From NCBI GenBank assembly GCA_016720855.1, contig JADKJU010000003.1:62001-126000 (forward strand): 64,000 nt of DNA, given 5' to 3'. A program made the translations under genes and the position numbers. The stretch is from Betaproteobacteria bacterium (GTDB taxonomy: Bacteria; Pseudomonadota; Gammaproteobacteria; Burkholderiales; Usitatibacteraceae). Positions 8,978 to 17,688 of this stretch are shown in pieces. The notes beneath the pieces are model-generated. The model did not search any database. It worked only from the letters and a program-made list of their open reading frames with translations, and had not been told where the DNA came from. Numbering within the stretch: position 1 is the first letter of the stretch; each line of letters begins with the position of its first letter.

Positions 8978-9829
8978 TCAGGTGATCGTGAGCGGCACGC
9001 GTTCGTTCTTCAGGCGCACGTAGATGGGTTCGAAGGCGGTCTGCTGCGTGATCTCGATGAGGGATTCGCGGGCGAGCTCCAGAAGCGCGAGGAAGCTCAC
9101 CACCAGCACCGGCACGCCCAGCTCGGGCTGGAACAGGCGGGAGAACTCGGTGAAGGCGCCGCCCGAGAGCGTGCGCAGGATGCGGCTCATGTGCGAGCGC
9201 ACCGAGAGCTGCTCGCGCGTGATCTTGTGGTGCTTCGTCATCTTCGCGCGGGCGAGGATCGAGCGCCACGCTTCGGAGAGGTCGGCCACCGCGATGCCGG
9301 GCAGCCGCTCGGCCATCGCCTCCTCGACGTACACCTCCACGACGGAAAAGTCGCGGCCGGCGACGGGCGCCTCGCCCAGCATCATCGCGGCCTGTTTCAT
9401 CTGCTCGTACTCGAGGAGTCGACGGACGAGCTCGGCGCGCGGGTCTTCCGGCTCGCCTTCGCTTTCGCGCTTCGGGCGCGGCAGGAGCATGCGCGACTTG
9501 ATCTCGATGAGGAGCGCGGCCATCAGCAGGTAGTCGGCGGCCAGCTCGAGCTGCTGCGTGCGCATCATCTCGACGTAATCCATGTACTGGCGCGTGAGCT
9601 CCGCCATGGGGATGTCGAGGATGTCGAGCGAGTGCCGCCGGATGAGATAGAGCAGGAGGTCCATCGGCCCCTCGAAGGCATCGAGGAAGACCGACAGCGC
9701 CTCCGGCGGGATGTAGAGATCCGTGGGCATCTCGGTCATCGGCTCGCCGCGGATCCGGGCGACCGGAAGCGCAAGGTCGAGTCCCTGCTGCTCGTGCGCC
9801 TGCGGGTCGTTGGCGGCCTGCGCGATCAT
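8978..9829 (-). CDS. scpA: Segregation and condensation protein A
   Basis: Kleisin subunit that bridges SMC heads, 283 residues. Diagnostic stretches are FEGPMDLLLYLIRRHSLDI (about residue 54) and LAADYLLMAALLIEIKSRMLLP (about 104), with a C-terminal winged helix. The frame is open far upstream. The ATG at 9829 forms an ATGA overlap with the esterase stop and is preferred, although an inner ATG (MTEMPTDLYIPP) would give a more typical N-terminus. Confidence 0.92.
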   Translation of the reverse strand: MIAQAANDPQAHEQQGLDLALPVARIRGEPMTEMPTDLYIPPEALSVFLDAFEGPMDLLLYLIRRHSLDILDIPMAELTRQYMDYVEMMRTQQLELAADYLLMAALLIEIKSRMLLPRPKRESEGEPEDPRAELVRRLLEYEQMKQAAMMLGEAPVAGRDFSVVEVYVEEAMAERLPGIAVADLSEAWRSILARAKMTKHHKITREQLSVRSHMSRILRTLSGGAFTEFSRLFQPELGVPVLVVSFLALLELARESLIEITQQTAFEPIYVRLKNERVPLTIT

Positions 9830-10722
9830 TTCCTCGTTCCGTAAACGATGTCGGCTGCGGCCCGGGACATCTTCGAGCCCTGGTGGCCGGTGCCCGGGAC
9901 GTAGGAGAGTTCCCACCCGAGCTTCACGCCGAGCGCCGCTGCGGCGCCCGTGGCGGCGCCGAAGAAGTTCTCTCCGCGCTCGACTCGATTGGCGCCCTGC
10001 TTCATCGAGCCTTCGCTCTTGTCGAGGGCCGGGTCGTCCGTCTTCGTGTCGGCCTCGCCGAGCAGCACGTAGACCTTGCGGCCGAGCGCCTGGCGCAGCT
10101 CCTTCTCGCCCACCGGCGAGCCGACGAGGGAATGCGGATACTTGGCGGCCGCCTTGTCGGAGCGCCACTCGGGCATCATGTACCAGCCCGCGTTGGCGAC
10201 CATCGCCGCCACCGCGCGGTTTTCCGGCAGCAGGAACATCATCCGGTGCACGAACTGCGCGCCGGCGGAGTGCCCGAAGATGCGGTAGTCCTTCTGGCCG
10301 TCGCGCATCTCGTCGAACAGGTGCTCGATGACCGAGTACGACCACTTCTCCCGGTCGCTGTTGTCGGCCACGTCGCCCAGGTTGTACGCCGCCGACCCTG
10401 GCCAGTACTTCTCCGCGAACTCAGGCGCGATCACGACGAAGCCGTAGCGGTCCGCCGCGAGTTCCCAGTAGTCGCGGTAGTTCGACGCATGCCGGCTCAT
10501 CCCGTGCAGCACGAACTGGATCGGGCAGGTGGAGTCGCACTGTCGCGGCCGGTAGGTGTAAACGCGCAACGGCCTGTCCGGCTGGCCGCGCTTGTCCGTG
10601 AACACGAAGCTCCACTTCCCCGATGGCACGGGCGTGGCCGCGTGCGCAGGAATCATCGCCGCCGTCCCCATGAGCACGACGCCCGCCACGATCGCCTTCC
10701 ATCCGCTCTTATCCGTGTTCAT
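9826..10722 (-). CDS. Secreted alpha/beta-hydrolase (PHB depolymerase/feruloyl-esterase-like)
   Basis: Predicted exported serine esterase, 298 residues. Residues 1-28 form a signal peptide ending near IPAHA-A. The nucleophile elbow GHSAGAQ (Ser near residue 151) and the oxyanion region VLHGMSRHASNYRDYW match the LpqC/polyhydroxybutyrate-depolymerase-like branch. The catalytic His is probably in PGTGHQGSKM near the C-terminus, with an Asp in LGEADTKTDD. Two paired cysteines (CDSTC) may form a disulfide. The substrate is unknown. It overlaps scpA by 4 bp and lies 30 bp downstream of trpS on the same strand. Confidence 0.78.
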   Translation of the reverse strand: MNTDKSGWKAIVAGVVLMGTAAMIPAHAATPVPSGKWSFVFTDKRGQPDRPLRVYTYRPRQCDSTCPIQFVLHGMSRHASNYRDYWELAADRYGFVVIAPEFAEKYWPGSAAYNLGDVADNSDREKWSYSVIEHLFDEMRDGQKDYRIFGHSAGAQFVHRMMFLLPENRAVAAMVANAGWYMMPEWRSDKAAAKYPHSLVGSPVGEKELRQALGRKVYVLLGEADTKTDDPALDKSEGSMKQGANRVERGENFFGAATGAAAALGVKLGWELSYVPGTGHQGSKMSRAAADIVYGTRK

Positions 10723-10752
10723 CCGTGTCTCCGTTTTTGGCCCGCATCACTC

Positions 10753-11961
10753 TCAGCTGTAGTTGAGGCCCATCGCCTCGCGCACGTCGCGCATCGTCTC
10801 GTCGGCCAGGTCGGCAGCCTTCTCGCACCCGTCCTGGATGATCGAGCGCACGAGCGTCGGATCCTCCTCGTAGCCCGCCGCCCGCTCGCGCAGCGGCTTC
10901 AGCTCCGCATTCACCGCGTCGATCACCGGCTGCTTGCACTCCAGGCACCCGATGCCCGCGCTCACGCACCCCTTCACCACCCAGTCGCGCGTGTCCTGGT
11001 TCGAATAGACCAGGTGCAGGTTCCACACCGGGCACTTGTCCGGGTTGCCCGGGTCCGTGCGCCGCACGCGCGCGGGGTCCGTGGGCATCGTGCGCACCTT
11101 CCTGGAAACCTCGTCCGCGGAGTCGCGCAGGAGGATCGCGTTGCCGTAGCTCTTGCTCATCTTCTGCCCGTCCAGGCCGAGCAGCTTCGGCGTCTCCGTG
11201 AGGAGCGCCTCGGGCTCGGTAAGGATCATGCGCCCGCCCCCCTCGATGAAGCCGAAGAGCCTTTCCTTGTCGCCGAGCGAGAGGTTCTGAACGTCGCCCA
11301 CCAGGTCGCGGGCCTGCGCCAGCGCCTCCCCGTCGCCCTTCTCCTGGAAGCGTGTGCGCAGTTCCCGGTACCGCTTCGCCTTCTTCGGGCCCATCTTCTT
11401 CACCGCCGACTCCGCCTTCTCCTCGAAGCCCTTCTCGCGGCCGAAGAGGTGGTTGAAGCGCCTCGCGATCTCGCGCGTGAGCTCGACGTGCGAGACCTGG
11501 TCCTCGCCCACCGGCACGCGGGTGGCGCGGTAGATGAGGATGTCGGCGGCCTGCATGAGCGGGTAACCGAGGAAGCCGTAGGTGGTGAGGTCGCGGCCGT
11601 GCTCGGCGTGCTTGTCCACGGCGTCCTTGTAGGTCGGCACGCGCTCGAGCCAGGAAAGCGGCGTGAAGAAGGACATGAGGAGGGTGAGCTCCGCATGCTG
11701 GGGAACCCGCGACTGCACGAAGAGCGTGGCCTTCGAGGGGTCGATGCCGGCGGCAAGCCAGTCCACGAACATGTCCCAGACCGTCGATTCGATCACCGAC
11801 GGGTCCTCGTAGTGCGACGTGAGCGCGTGCCAGTCGGCGGCGAAGAAGAAGCACGGGTACTCGTTCTGCAGCCGCACCCAGTTCTTGAGCGCGCCGTGGT
11901 AGTGGCCAAGGTGCATGGCGCCCGTGGGGCGCATGCCGGAGAGGACCCGATCCTCGAACAT
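10753..11961 (-). CDS. trpS: Tryptophanyl-tRNA synthetase, long form
   Basis: Class Ic aminoacyl-tRNA synthetase that charges tRNA-Trp, 402 residues. The HIGH-type motif is HLGHYHG (residues ~17-23) and the KMSKS loop is KMSKSYGN (about residue 237). It carries the ~70-residue insertion (KKMGPKKAKRYRELRTRFQEK and beyond) found in the long betaproteobacterial TrpS, compared with ~330 residues in E. coli. The ATG at 11961 gives the canonical MFEDRVLSGMRPTG start; the longer open frame upstream is spurious. Confidence 0.95.
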   Translation of the reverse strand: MFEDRVLSGMRPTGAMHLGHYHGALKNWVRLQNEYPCFFFAADWHALTSHYEDPSVIESTVWDMFVDWLAAGIDPSKATLFVQSRVPQHAELTLLMSFFTPLSWLERVPTYKDAVDKHAEHGRDLTTYGFLGYPLMQAADILIYRATRVPVGEDQVSHVELTREIARRFNHLFGREKGFEEKAESAVKKMGPKKAKRYRELRTRFQEKGDGEALAQARDLVGDVQNLSLGDKERLFGFIEGGGRMILTEPEALLTETPKLLGLDGQKMSKSYGNAILLRDSADEVSRKVRTMPTDPARVRRTDPGNPDKCPVWNLHLVYSNQDTRDWVVKGCVSAGIGCLECKQPVIDAVNAELKPLRERAAGYEEDPTLVRSIIQDGCEKAADLADETMRDVREAMGLNYS

Positions 11962-11972
11962 GTGTCTTTTTC

Positions 11973-12620
11973 CTAGAAGCCGAGCAGCGAATAGAGGTTC
12001 TTGAGCAAAACGCCCATCACGGGCCCGATCATCCACGAGAGCGCGCCCGACACGATGAGCAGGATGAGGATCACCATGCCGTAGGGCTCGAGGCGCGAGT
12101 ACTGGTAGGCGAGCCGGTCCGGCAGCAGGCTCGTCACGATGCGGCCCCCGTCGAGGGGCAGCAGCGGGAACAGGTTCAGCACGGCGAACATCACGTTGAC
12201 CTTGATGCCCGCATCGGAGACGCGTATCCAGTACTCGAAGGCGATGCCGGAGCCGCCCAGCGTGAGCAGCACCTTGGCCACCAGCACCCAGGCAAGCGCC
12301 ATGGCGAGATTCGCGCCGGGCCCTGCCGCCGCGACCCAGAACATGTCCCGCTTCGGGTCGCGCAGGTTCTGGAAATTGACCGGCACGGGCTTGGCCCACC
12401 CGAAGACGAACCCGCTGAAGGACGTCAGTATCGGCACGAGTATCGTCCCCACCGGATCGATGTGCCTGGCCGGGTTGAGGCTCAAGCGCCCCAGCATCCA
12501 GGCCGTCTTGTCGCCGAAGAACTTGGCGGCGTAGGCGTGCCCCGCCTCGTGCAGCGTGATGGCGAACACCGCGGGGATCGCGTAGATCGCGATGTTGAGG
12601 ATGATGCCCTGGACGTCCAT
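11973..12620 (-). CDS. Site-2 protease family membrane metalloprotease
   Basis: Intramembrane zinc metalloprotease of the S2P/M50 family, 215 residues with about five membrane segments. The zinc site is HEAGH (residues ~24-28) in the first helix, and LFPLLPLDGGRI (about residue 170) provides the third ligand Asp in the NxxPxxPLDGG motif. It lacks a PDZ domain, so it is a minimal soluble-partner-free form rather than RseP. The ATG at 12620 shares one base with the yciO stop (TGATG), so translation is coupled. The substrate is unknown; the yciO-S2P-trpS order is common in betaproteobacteria. Confidence 0.9.
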   Translation of the reverse strand: MDVQGIILNIAIYAIPAVFAITLHEAGHAYAAKFFGDKTAWMLGRLSLNPARHIDPVGTILVPILTSFSGFVFGWAKPVPVNFQNLRDPKRDMFWVAAAGPGANLAMALAWVLVAKVLLTLGGSGIAFEYWIRVSDAGIKVNVMFAVLNLFPLLPLDGGRIVTSLLPDRLAYQYSRLEPYGMVILILLIVSGALSWMIGPVMGVLLKNLYSLLGF

Positions 12621-13258
12621 CAGTGCAGCGCCGCCTTCACGAACCCGAAGGCACGGATGTCGCCCTTGCCCTCGCGCAGCAGGACGGGTGTGTCGCCCGA
12701 GATGTCGATGACGGTCGTCACGTCCAGCCCGCAGGGGCCGGCGTCGATGATGGCGTCGAGCTGGTGGTCGAGGTGCTCCCGGATCTCCTGCGCGTCGTTC
12801 AACGCCACGCCATGGTCGGGGAGGATCAGCGTGGACGACAGCAGCGGCTCGCCAAGCTCCGCCAGCAGCGCGAGCGGCACGACGTGGTCCGGAATCCGCA
12901 CGCCGATCGTGTGCCGCGGGTGCAGCAGGCGGCGTGGCACGTCCCGCGAAGCGCGCAGGATGAAGGTGTAGTTGCCGGGCGTGTTGGCCTTGATGAGACG
13001 GTACTGGATGTTGTCCACCTTCGCGAACTGGCCCACCTCGGATAGATCGCGGCACATGAGCGTGAGGTGGTGACGCTCGTCCACGTTGCGGATGCGGCGG
13101 ATGCGCTCCATCGCCGCCTTGTCGCCGATGTGGCAGCCGAGCGCGTAGCAGGAGTCCGTCGGGTAGGCGATCACGCCCCCTGCGCGGATGATTTCCACGG
13201 CCGCCTTGATCGATCGCGGCTGCGGGTTCTCCGGATGAACCGTGAAGAATTCCGACAT
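12620..13258 (-). CDS. yciO: YciO/TsaC-family L-threonylcarbamoyladenylate synthase-like protein
   Basis: Sua5/YrdC/YciO-domain protein, 212 residues. Members bind ATP, bicarbonate and threonine to make threonylcarbamoyl-AMP for tRNA t6A; YciO paralogs bind RNA and their role is less certain. The close match to the E. coli YciO pattern (SxFFxVHPENPQPR, GGVIAYPTDSCYALGC, TPGNYTFIL, TTVIDISGDTPVLLREG) favours YciO over TsaC. At 13333-13354, between this gene and the next minus-strand gene, lies an inverted repeat with arms GGCCGCC and GGCGGCC. It lacks a T-run, so it is not called a terminator. Confidence 0.9.
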   Translation of the reverse strand: MSEFFTVHPENPQPRSIKAAVEIIRAGGVIAYPTDSCYALGCHIGDKAAMERIRRIRNVDERHHLTLMCRDLSEVGQFAKVDNIQYRLIKANTPGNYTFILRASRDVPRRLLHPRHTIGVRIPDHVVPLALLAELGEPLLSSTLILPDHGVALNDAQEIREHLDHQLDAIIDAGPCGLDVTTVIDISGDTPVLLREGKGDIRAFGFVKAALH

Positions 13259-13370
13259 TCCTGGCGTTGGAAGTTGCGCTTCGCCCGCCTGTGCGCTCGC
13301 GGGCCCGCGTCTTTCCGTTTCCTTTTCGCATCGGCCGCCGGCATGCTGGCGGCCAGTCGTTACCGGGCGG

Positions 13371-14207
13371 CTAATGCGCCCATCGGGTCCACACGGGCCT
13401 GAGCGAGGCCGGCAGCGGCGGCAACCGCCCCGGCTCCACCGGGCTTTCGCCCAGACCGTGGAAATCGGCGCCGCGGGAAGCGAGGAAACCGTACTCCTCT
13501 GCCACGCGACGCCAGGCGGCGTATTCCTCGGGACGGTGACTGCCCGTCACCACCTCGATCGCCTCGCCACCGAGGCGCTTGAATTCTTCCAGCAGGGTCG
13601 CACGACCGAGGGGCTTGAGTCCATAGCGGCCCGGATGCGCCAGCACCGCGATGCCGCCGGCGCCGGTGATCCAGCCCACGGCGTCCTGCAGCGTGGCCCA
13701 CCGGTGCTGCACGAACGCGGGCTTGCCCTTGCCCAGGTACTTGTCGAATGCGCGCTGCGGATCCTTCACGGCCCCCACTTGCGCCAGGTGCCTCGCAAAG
13801 TGGGTACGGCTCAACCGCTGTTCGCTCCCGGCCAGCGCCAGTGCCGCCTCGAGCGTGCCGGGGATGCCCAGGGCTTCGAGCCGTTCGGCCATCAGTCTTG
13901 CCCGGCCCAGGCGCCCGCCGCGAATCGACGCGAGGCCCTTGGCCAGCACCGCAGCGCCCGGATCGATTCCGAGGCCCACCACGTGGACCGTCGTCTCGCC
14001 CCAGGTCACCGAAATCTCCACCCCGTTCACGAACCGGATGCCGAGCCTGCCGGCGGCTGTCGCGGCCTCCTCGAGGCCGTCGATCGTATCGTGATCGGTG
14101 AGCGCCATCGCATGCACCCCATTACGCGCGCCCAGTTGCATCAACTGGGTGGGGGACAACAGCCCATCCGAGGCAGTCGAATGGTTGTGCAGGTCGAAAT
14201 TGTCCAA
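13371..14207 (-). CDS. rnm: PHP-domain nuclease/phosphatase (RNase AM-like)
   Basis: Metal-dependent PHP-family enzyme, 278 residues, corresponding to E. coli YciV (RNase AM, also described as a 3',5'-nucleoside bisphosphate phosphatase). Metal ligands are visible as DLHNHSTASDG (residues ~5-15), TDHDT (about 38), VEIS, LAHPGRY (about 192) and ADFHGLG (about 251). In E. coli it trims 5' ends of 5S and other rRNAs. It is transcribed divergently from the unknown gene at 14309, with a good -10 box just upstream. Confidence 0.86.
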   Translation of the reverse strand: MDNFDLHNHSTASDGLLSPTQLMQLGARNGVHAMALTDHDTIDGLEEAATAAGRLGIRFVNGVEISVTWGETTVHVVGLGIDPGAAVLAKGLASIRGGRLGRARLMAERLEALGIPGTLEAALALAGSEQRLSRTHFARHLAQVGAVKDPQRAFDKYLGKGKPAFVQHRWATLQDAVGWITGAGGIAVLAHPGRYGLKPLGRATLLEEFKRLGGEAIEVVTGSHRPEEYAAWRRVAEEYGFLASRGADFHGLGESPVEPGRLPPLPASLRPVWTRWAH

Positions 14208-14236
14208 GCGGCGATGAATTTGAGGAAGCAGTTGAA

Positions 14237-14242
14237 ATTATA
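14237..14242 (-). promoter_or_regulatory. -10 promoter element upstream of the RNase AM-like gene
   Basis: A perfect TATAAT on the minus strand lies 29 bases before the ATG at 14207. It predicts transcription starting near 14230 and a ~23-base leader. No strong -35 is visible. It lies in the 101-bp divergent gap shared with the plus-strand gene at 14309. Confidence 0.45.
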
Positions 14243-14308
14243 GCAGAATCCGTCTCCGAGGACCCACGGCGGGGACGGGTTCGCGAACCCGTCCGCAATT
14301 CTTTTCCC

Positions 14309-15034
14309 ATGGAAATCAAGAAGATCGCATTTGGAGACGAAGGGCAGGTCGCGACGGCGGCGCTGCTCGCCCGGCTGGCGGGTTTTCACGACCGGGCGAT
14401 CGCCGTATCGCCCGCCCTCGCCGCCCACCTCGACCGCACCCGGCGCGGCCTCGATACGCTGCAGGCACTCGACCGGCAGCATGGCGGGGCCGGTCCGATG
14501 GCTGTCGAAGGCGTCGAGGAGCTGGTGGGCGCCATCCTCACGGACCTCGCCCAGGTGGAGGCTATCACCCTGCGCACGGAAGGCTCGGTCCTCCTTGCCG
14601 AAACCGACGACTTTCTCCTCGGGGTGGCTCTCTGGGCAATTCGTCATGAGGTCGGCATCGAGCCGGTCGAGCCGGTGGTGAACGCGCTGGCCCATCGCGC
14701 CAACGGCGCACGCTCGAAGCAGGAACTGGCGGCGGTCTTCGGGCTGGCGCAGGGCATCCTCGCGCACGTGGCGCCGCGCCTGTCCGCCGACCTCGAACGG
14801 TCCAACCCCGAGCGGCCCTGGCGCATCCTGCATGCCAACCTCGCCATCACCGCCATTCGTACCGAGGACGCGGCGATGATGGACCATGCCTTCGATGCCC
14901 TGGATGCCGCCCTTCCCGACGATCGCGCCGGGTTCTACGCCCAGGCCCTCGCCCTGGCGCTTTCCCCCGGCATTGCGCCCGAAGTCAGGGAACGGATTGC
15001 GGTCCGCCACCTCAAATGGACAGCCGCCCCCTGA
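14309..15034 (+). CDS. Uncharacterised helical protein
   Basis: A 241-residue soluble protein I do not recognise. It is almost entirely alpha-helical in character: Ala/Leu/Glu-rich, with no membrane segments, no signal peptide and no Cys clusters. The ATG at 14309 gives MEIKKIAFGDEG. Codon use matches its neighbours and the frame is clean, so it is probably real. It is divergent from the RNase AM-like gene and 43 bp upstream of yciB, with which it may be co-transcribed. No catalytic motif is evident. Confidence 0.6.
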   Translation: MEIKKIAFGDEGQVATAALLARLAGFHDRAIAVSPALAAHLDRTRRGLDTLQALDRQHGGAGPMAVEGVEELVGAILTDLAQVEAITLRTEGSVLLAETDDFLLGVALWAIRHEVGIEPVEPVVNALAHRANGARSKQELAAVFGLAQGILAHVAPRLSADLERSNPERPWRILHANLAITAIRTEDAAMMDHAFDALDAALPDDRAGFYAQALALALSPGIAPEVRERIAVRHLKWTAAP

Positions 15035-15077
15035 ATGGGTGAAAATAGCGGTTTGATTTTTCGAGGCTTTTCCTGAT

Positions 15078-15650
15078 TTGAAGCTGCTTTTCGACCTTTT
15101 CCCGGTCATTCTCTTTTTCGTCGCGTTCAAGTTCTTTGGCATCTACGTGGCCACCGCGGCGGCCATCGGGGCGACCATCGCGCAGGTGGGCTGGGTGCTC
15201 GTCCGGGGCCGGAAGGTCTCGAACATGCAGTGGGCGAGCCTCGTCATCATCCTGTTCTTCGGGGGCGCGACGCTCCTGCTGCGCGACGAGACCTTCATCA
15301 AGTGGAAGCCCACCGTCCTGTATTGGCTGGCCGGGAGCCTCTTCCTGGGCGGCCTGGCATTGCGCAAGAACCTCGTGAAGGCCGTGATGTCCGAGGGAAT
15401 CACGATGCCCGAACCCGCGTGGACCAGGCTCTGCGTGGCCTGGGGCATCTTCTTCCTCTTCAAGGGGACGCTCAACCTCTGGGTGGCCTACACCTTCGAT
15501 ACCGACACCTGGGTCAACTTCAAGCTCTTCGGGGGCATGGGTCTCATGTTCGCGTTCGTGATCGCGCAGGCCTTCTGGATCGCGAAGTACCTCCCCGACG
15601 AAGAGCCGAAGCGCGACCCGGCGGCCGCAACCGACACTCCCAAGCCCTGA
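15078..15650 (+). CDS. yciB: Intracellular septation protein A (YciB/IspZ)
   Basis: Inner-membrane protein with five to six membrane helices, 190 residues, needed for normal septation and envelope integrity in enterobacteria. The N-terminus KLLFDLFPVILFFVAFKFF and the inner KPTVLYWLAGSLFLGG are family-typical. The apparent start is TTG at 15078; no ATG or GTG precedes the first helix in frame. It is followed after 5 bp by yciI and then bolA and a parvulin, the standard betaproteobacterial septation-cluster order. Confidence 0.93.
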   Translation: MKLLFDLFPVILFFVAFKFFGIYVATAAAIGATIAQVGWVLVRGRKVSNMQWASLVIILFFGGATLLLRDETFIKWKPTVLYWLAGSLFLGGLALRKNLVKAVMSEGITMPEPAWTRLCVAWGIFFLFKGTLNLWVAYTFDTDTWVNFKLFGGMGLMFAFVIAQAFWIAKYLPDEEPKRDPAAATDTPKP

Positions 15651-15655
15651 CCCCC

Positions 15656-15955
15656 ATGCTCTACGCCATCATCGCCGAGGATTTTCCCGGCTCCCTCGAC
15701 AAGCGCCTCGCCGCTCGCCCGGCCCACGTGGAGCGCCTCAAGGCGCTGCTGGCCGAGGGACGGCTGGTCATCGCCGGCCCGCATCCGCTCATCGACGCGG
15801 AGGATCCCGGCCCGGCCGGTTTCTCCGGATCGCTGATCGTGGCGGAATTCGCCTCGCGCGAACTGGCGCTTGCGTGGGCCAGTGCGGATCCCTATGTGAC
15901 CGCCGGCGTGTACGCCCGCGTGACGGTCAAGCCGTTCAGGAAGACGCTGCCGTGA
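15656..15955 (+). CDS. yciI: YciI family protein
   Basis: Small dimeric ferredoxin-like alpha+beta protein, 99 residues. Its members resemble muconolactone isomerase, and their physiological substrate is unknown. It shows the family pattern MLYAIIAEDFPGSLDKRLAARPAHV, with the conserved His and Asp near residues 24 and 47, and DPYVTAGVY near the end. It starts 5 bp after yciB and shares a 4-base GTGA overlap with bolA. Confidence 0.92.
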   Translation: MLYAIIAEDFPGSLDKRLAARPAHVERLKALLAEGRLVIAGPHPLIDAEDPGPAGFSGSLIVAEFASRELALAWASADPYVTAGVYARVTVKPFRKTLP

Positions 15956-16206
15956 ACCTCGAGAGCGCCATCCGCGAGCGCCTTGCCGCGCTGAAGCCGG
16001 AAAGCGTGCAACTGGTGGACGAGGACCACCTGCACATCGGCCATGGCGCCGACGGCGCGCACTGGCAGCTCACCATCGTTTCGGAAGCCTTCCGCGGCAA
16101 GGCGCCGCTGGCGAGGCATCGAATGATTTATGAGGCCCTGGGCGACCTCATGAAACGCGACATCCACGCCCTGAGAATCGAGGCGTTCGCGCCCGAGCAG
16201 TTCTGA
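15952..16206 (+). CDS. bolA: BolA-like protein
   Basis: BolA/IbaG family protein, 84 residues, usually partnered with monothiol glutaredoxin in Fe-S trafficking and acting as a stress regulator. It has the class II KH-like fold signature HIGHGADGAHWQLTIVSEAFRGKAPLARHRMIYEALGDLM, where the final invariant His (about residue 55) is a cluster ligand. The start is GTG at 15952 in a GTGA overlap with yciI; the longer open frame upstream lies inside yciI. Confidence 0.93.
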   Translation: MNLESAIRERLAALKPESVQLVDEDHLHIGHGADGAHWQLTIVSEAFRGKAPLARHRMIYEALGDLMKRDIHALRIEAFAPEQF

Positions 16207-16226
16207 CCCCACGAAAAGGACCATTC

Positions 16227-17045
16227 ATGCATTCCACCCTGAAAAACCTCGCCGTCGCGCTCGTCGCGGGCACGCTCGCCTTCGGCGCCGTGGCCCAGGA
16301 GAAAGCGGCTCCCAAGAAGGCCGCCGCCGGCAAGATCGTCGTGAACGGCGTCACCATCCCGCAGTCGCGCATCGACATGATGAGCAAGGAGCTCACCGCG
16401 AGCGGCCAGCCCAACACGCCCGAGCGCATGCAGGCCGTGAAGGAGGAGCTCATCAACCGCGAGGTGCTCGTGCAGGCGGCGCAGAAGCGCGGCCTCGACA
16501 AGAACCCCGAGGTGGCCGCGCAGATGGACATGGCCCGCCAGGCCGTGCTCGTGCGCGCCCTCTTCGAGAGCGAAGTGAAGGCGCACCCGATCACCGACGC
16601 CGAGCTGCAGAAGCAGTACGAGGAATTCAAGAAGTCCATGGGCGAGAACGAGTACAAGGTCCGCCACATCCTCGTGGACAAGGAAGACGATGCGAAGGCG
16701 ATCATCGCGGACCTGGGCAAGGGCGCCGACTTCGCCAAGCTCGCCAAGGAAAAGTCGAAGGACCCCGGCTCCAAGGACAACGGCGGCGATCTCGACTGGG
16801 GCCCCGGCGCCCGCTACGTGAAGCCGTTCGCCGACGCCGTGATGGCGCTGAAGAAGGGCCAGACCACGACCGCGCCGGTGAAGACCGACTTCGGCTTCCA
16901 CGTGATCCGCCTGGACGACGTGCGCCCGCTGAAGGTGCCCGCGTTCGACGAGCTGAAGGAGCAGTTCCGCCAGCGCGCGCAGCAGCAGCAGATCCAGAAG
17001 CTGGTGATGGACCTGCGCAGCAAGGCGAAGGTGGAGGAGCGGTAG
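16227..17045 (+). CDS. Periplasmic parvulin-type peptidyl-prolyl isomerase
   Basis: Exported PpiC/SurA-like foldase, 272 residues. Residues 1-23 are a signal peptide ending AVAQ-E. Residues ~37-125 form a SurA-like N-terminal helical domain. Residues ~146-240 form the parvulin domain (KVRHILV, FAKLAKEKSKDPGSKDNGGDLDWG, FGFHVIRLDD). It is predicted to assist folding of outer-membrane proteins in the periplasm. It ends the yciB-yciI-bolA run and is followed by a strong intrinsic terminator. Confidence 0.93.
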   Translation: MHSTLKNLAVALVAGTLAFGAVAQEKAAPKKAAAGKIVVNGVTIPQSRIDMMSKELTASGQPNTPERMQAVKEELINREVLVQAAQKRGLDKNPEVAAQMDMARQAVLVRALFESEVKAHPITDAELQKQYEEFKKSMGENEYKVRHILVDKEDDAKAIIADLGKGADFAKLAKEKSKDPGSKDNGGDLDWGPGARYVKPFADAVMALKKGQTTTAPVKTDFGFHVIRLDDVRPLKVPAFDELKEQFRQRAQQQQIQKLVMDLRSKAKVEER

Positions 17046-17072
17046 TCATACGCCTCGCGGCCTGACGAGGAA

Positions 17073-17095
17073 GGGCGCCCGCGGGCGCCCTTTTT
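17073..17095 (+). terminator. Intrinsic terminator after the parvulin gene
   Basis: GGGCGCCC-GC-GGGCGCCC at 17073-17090 forms an 8-bp all-GC stem with a tiny loop and is followed at once by TTTTT at 17091-17095. It lies 28 bp past the stop codon and is the clearest rho-independent terminator in the window. Confidence 0.9.
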
Positions 17096-17145
17096 CATTC
17101 GCGCTATCATCCCGCGAAGGACATCCGCCCCCGGAAGGAAGTGCC

Positions 17146-17676
17146 ATGACGACCTCGCTCGTGGTGACGGCCATCGGCCCCGATCGGCCTGGAATCGTGA
17201 ACGACCTGTCGGACGTCGCGCAGCGCTTCGGCGCCAACTGGGCCGGCAGCCGCATGGCGAACCTGGCCGGCCAGTTTGCCGGCATGGTGCATTTCGAGGT
17301 GTCGGACGAGAAGGCCGACGCTCTCGCCCATGCGCTCGGCGATCTGGAATCCGCGGGACTGCGCATCGTCATCGCGCGCAGCCAGGCGGGCAACGCGACC
17401 CCCCCGCGCCGCCGCGTGCGGCTGGAGCTGGTCGGCCACGATCGCCCGGGCATCATCCGCGACCTGTCCGGCAGCCTCGCGCAACGCGGCGTCAGCATCG
17501 AGGAGCTCCACACGCAGGTCGCGAGCGCCGCGATGTCCGGCGAGCAACTGTTCAAGGTGAGGGCATTGCTTGCCGTGCCCGCCGACCTGCCGAACGTCGA
17601 GCTGCGGCGCGGGCTGGAGGCGCTGGCCAACGAGATGATGGTCGACCTGGAATTGGGTGAGCCGGCGGACGGCTGA
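17146..17676 (+). CDS. ACT-domain protein, GcvR-like
   Basis: Two tandem ACT domains in 176 residues. The first begins SLVVTAIGPDRPGIVNDLSDVAQRFG and the second VRLELVGHDRPGIIRDLSGSLAQRG. This arrangement matches the glycine-cleavage regulator GcvR, which binds glycine and modulates GcvA. No DNA-binding domain is present, as expected for GcvR. No gcv genes are in the window, so the amino acid sensed is not established. It sits between a terminator and a convergent flavin reductase. Confidence 0.85.
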   Translation: MTTSLVVTAIGPDRPGIVNDLSDVAQRFGANWAGSRMANLAGQFAGMVHFEVSDEKADALAHALGDLESAGLRIVIARSQAGNATPPRRRVRLELVGHDRPGIIRDLSGSLAQRGVSIEELHTQVASAAMSGEQLFKVRALLAVPADLPNVELRRGLEALANEMMVDLELGEPADG

Positions 17677-17688
17677 CCGCGCGCGGCG

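Noticed and set aside
13333..13354. Terminator between yciO and the RNase AM-like gene
   Set aside because: The GGCCGCC/GGCGGCC palindrome has no following T-run on either strand.
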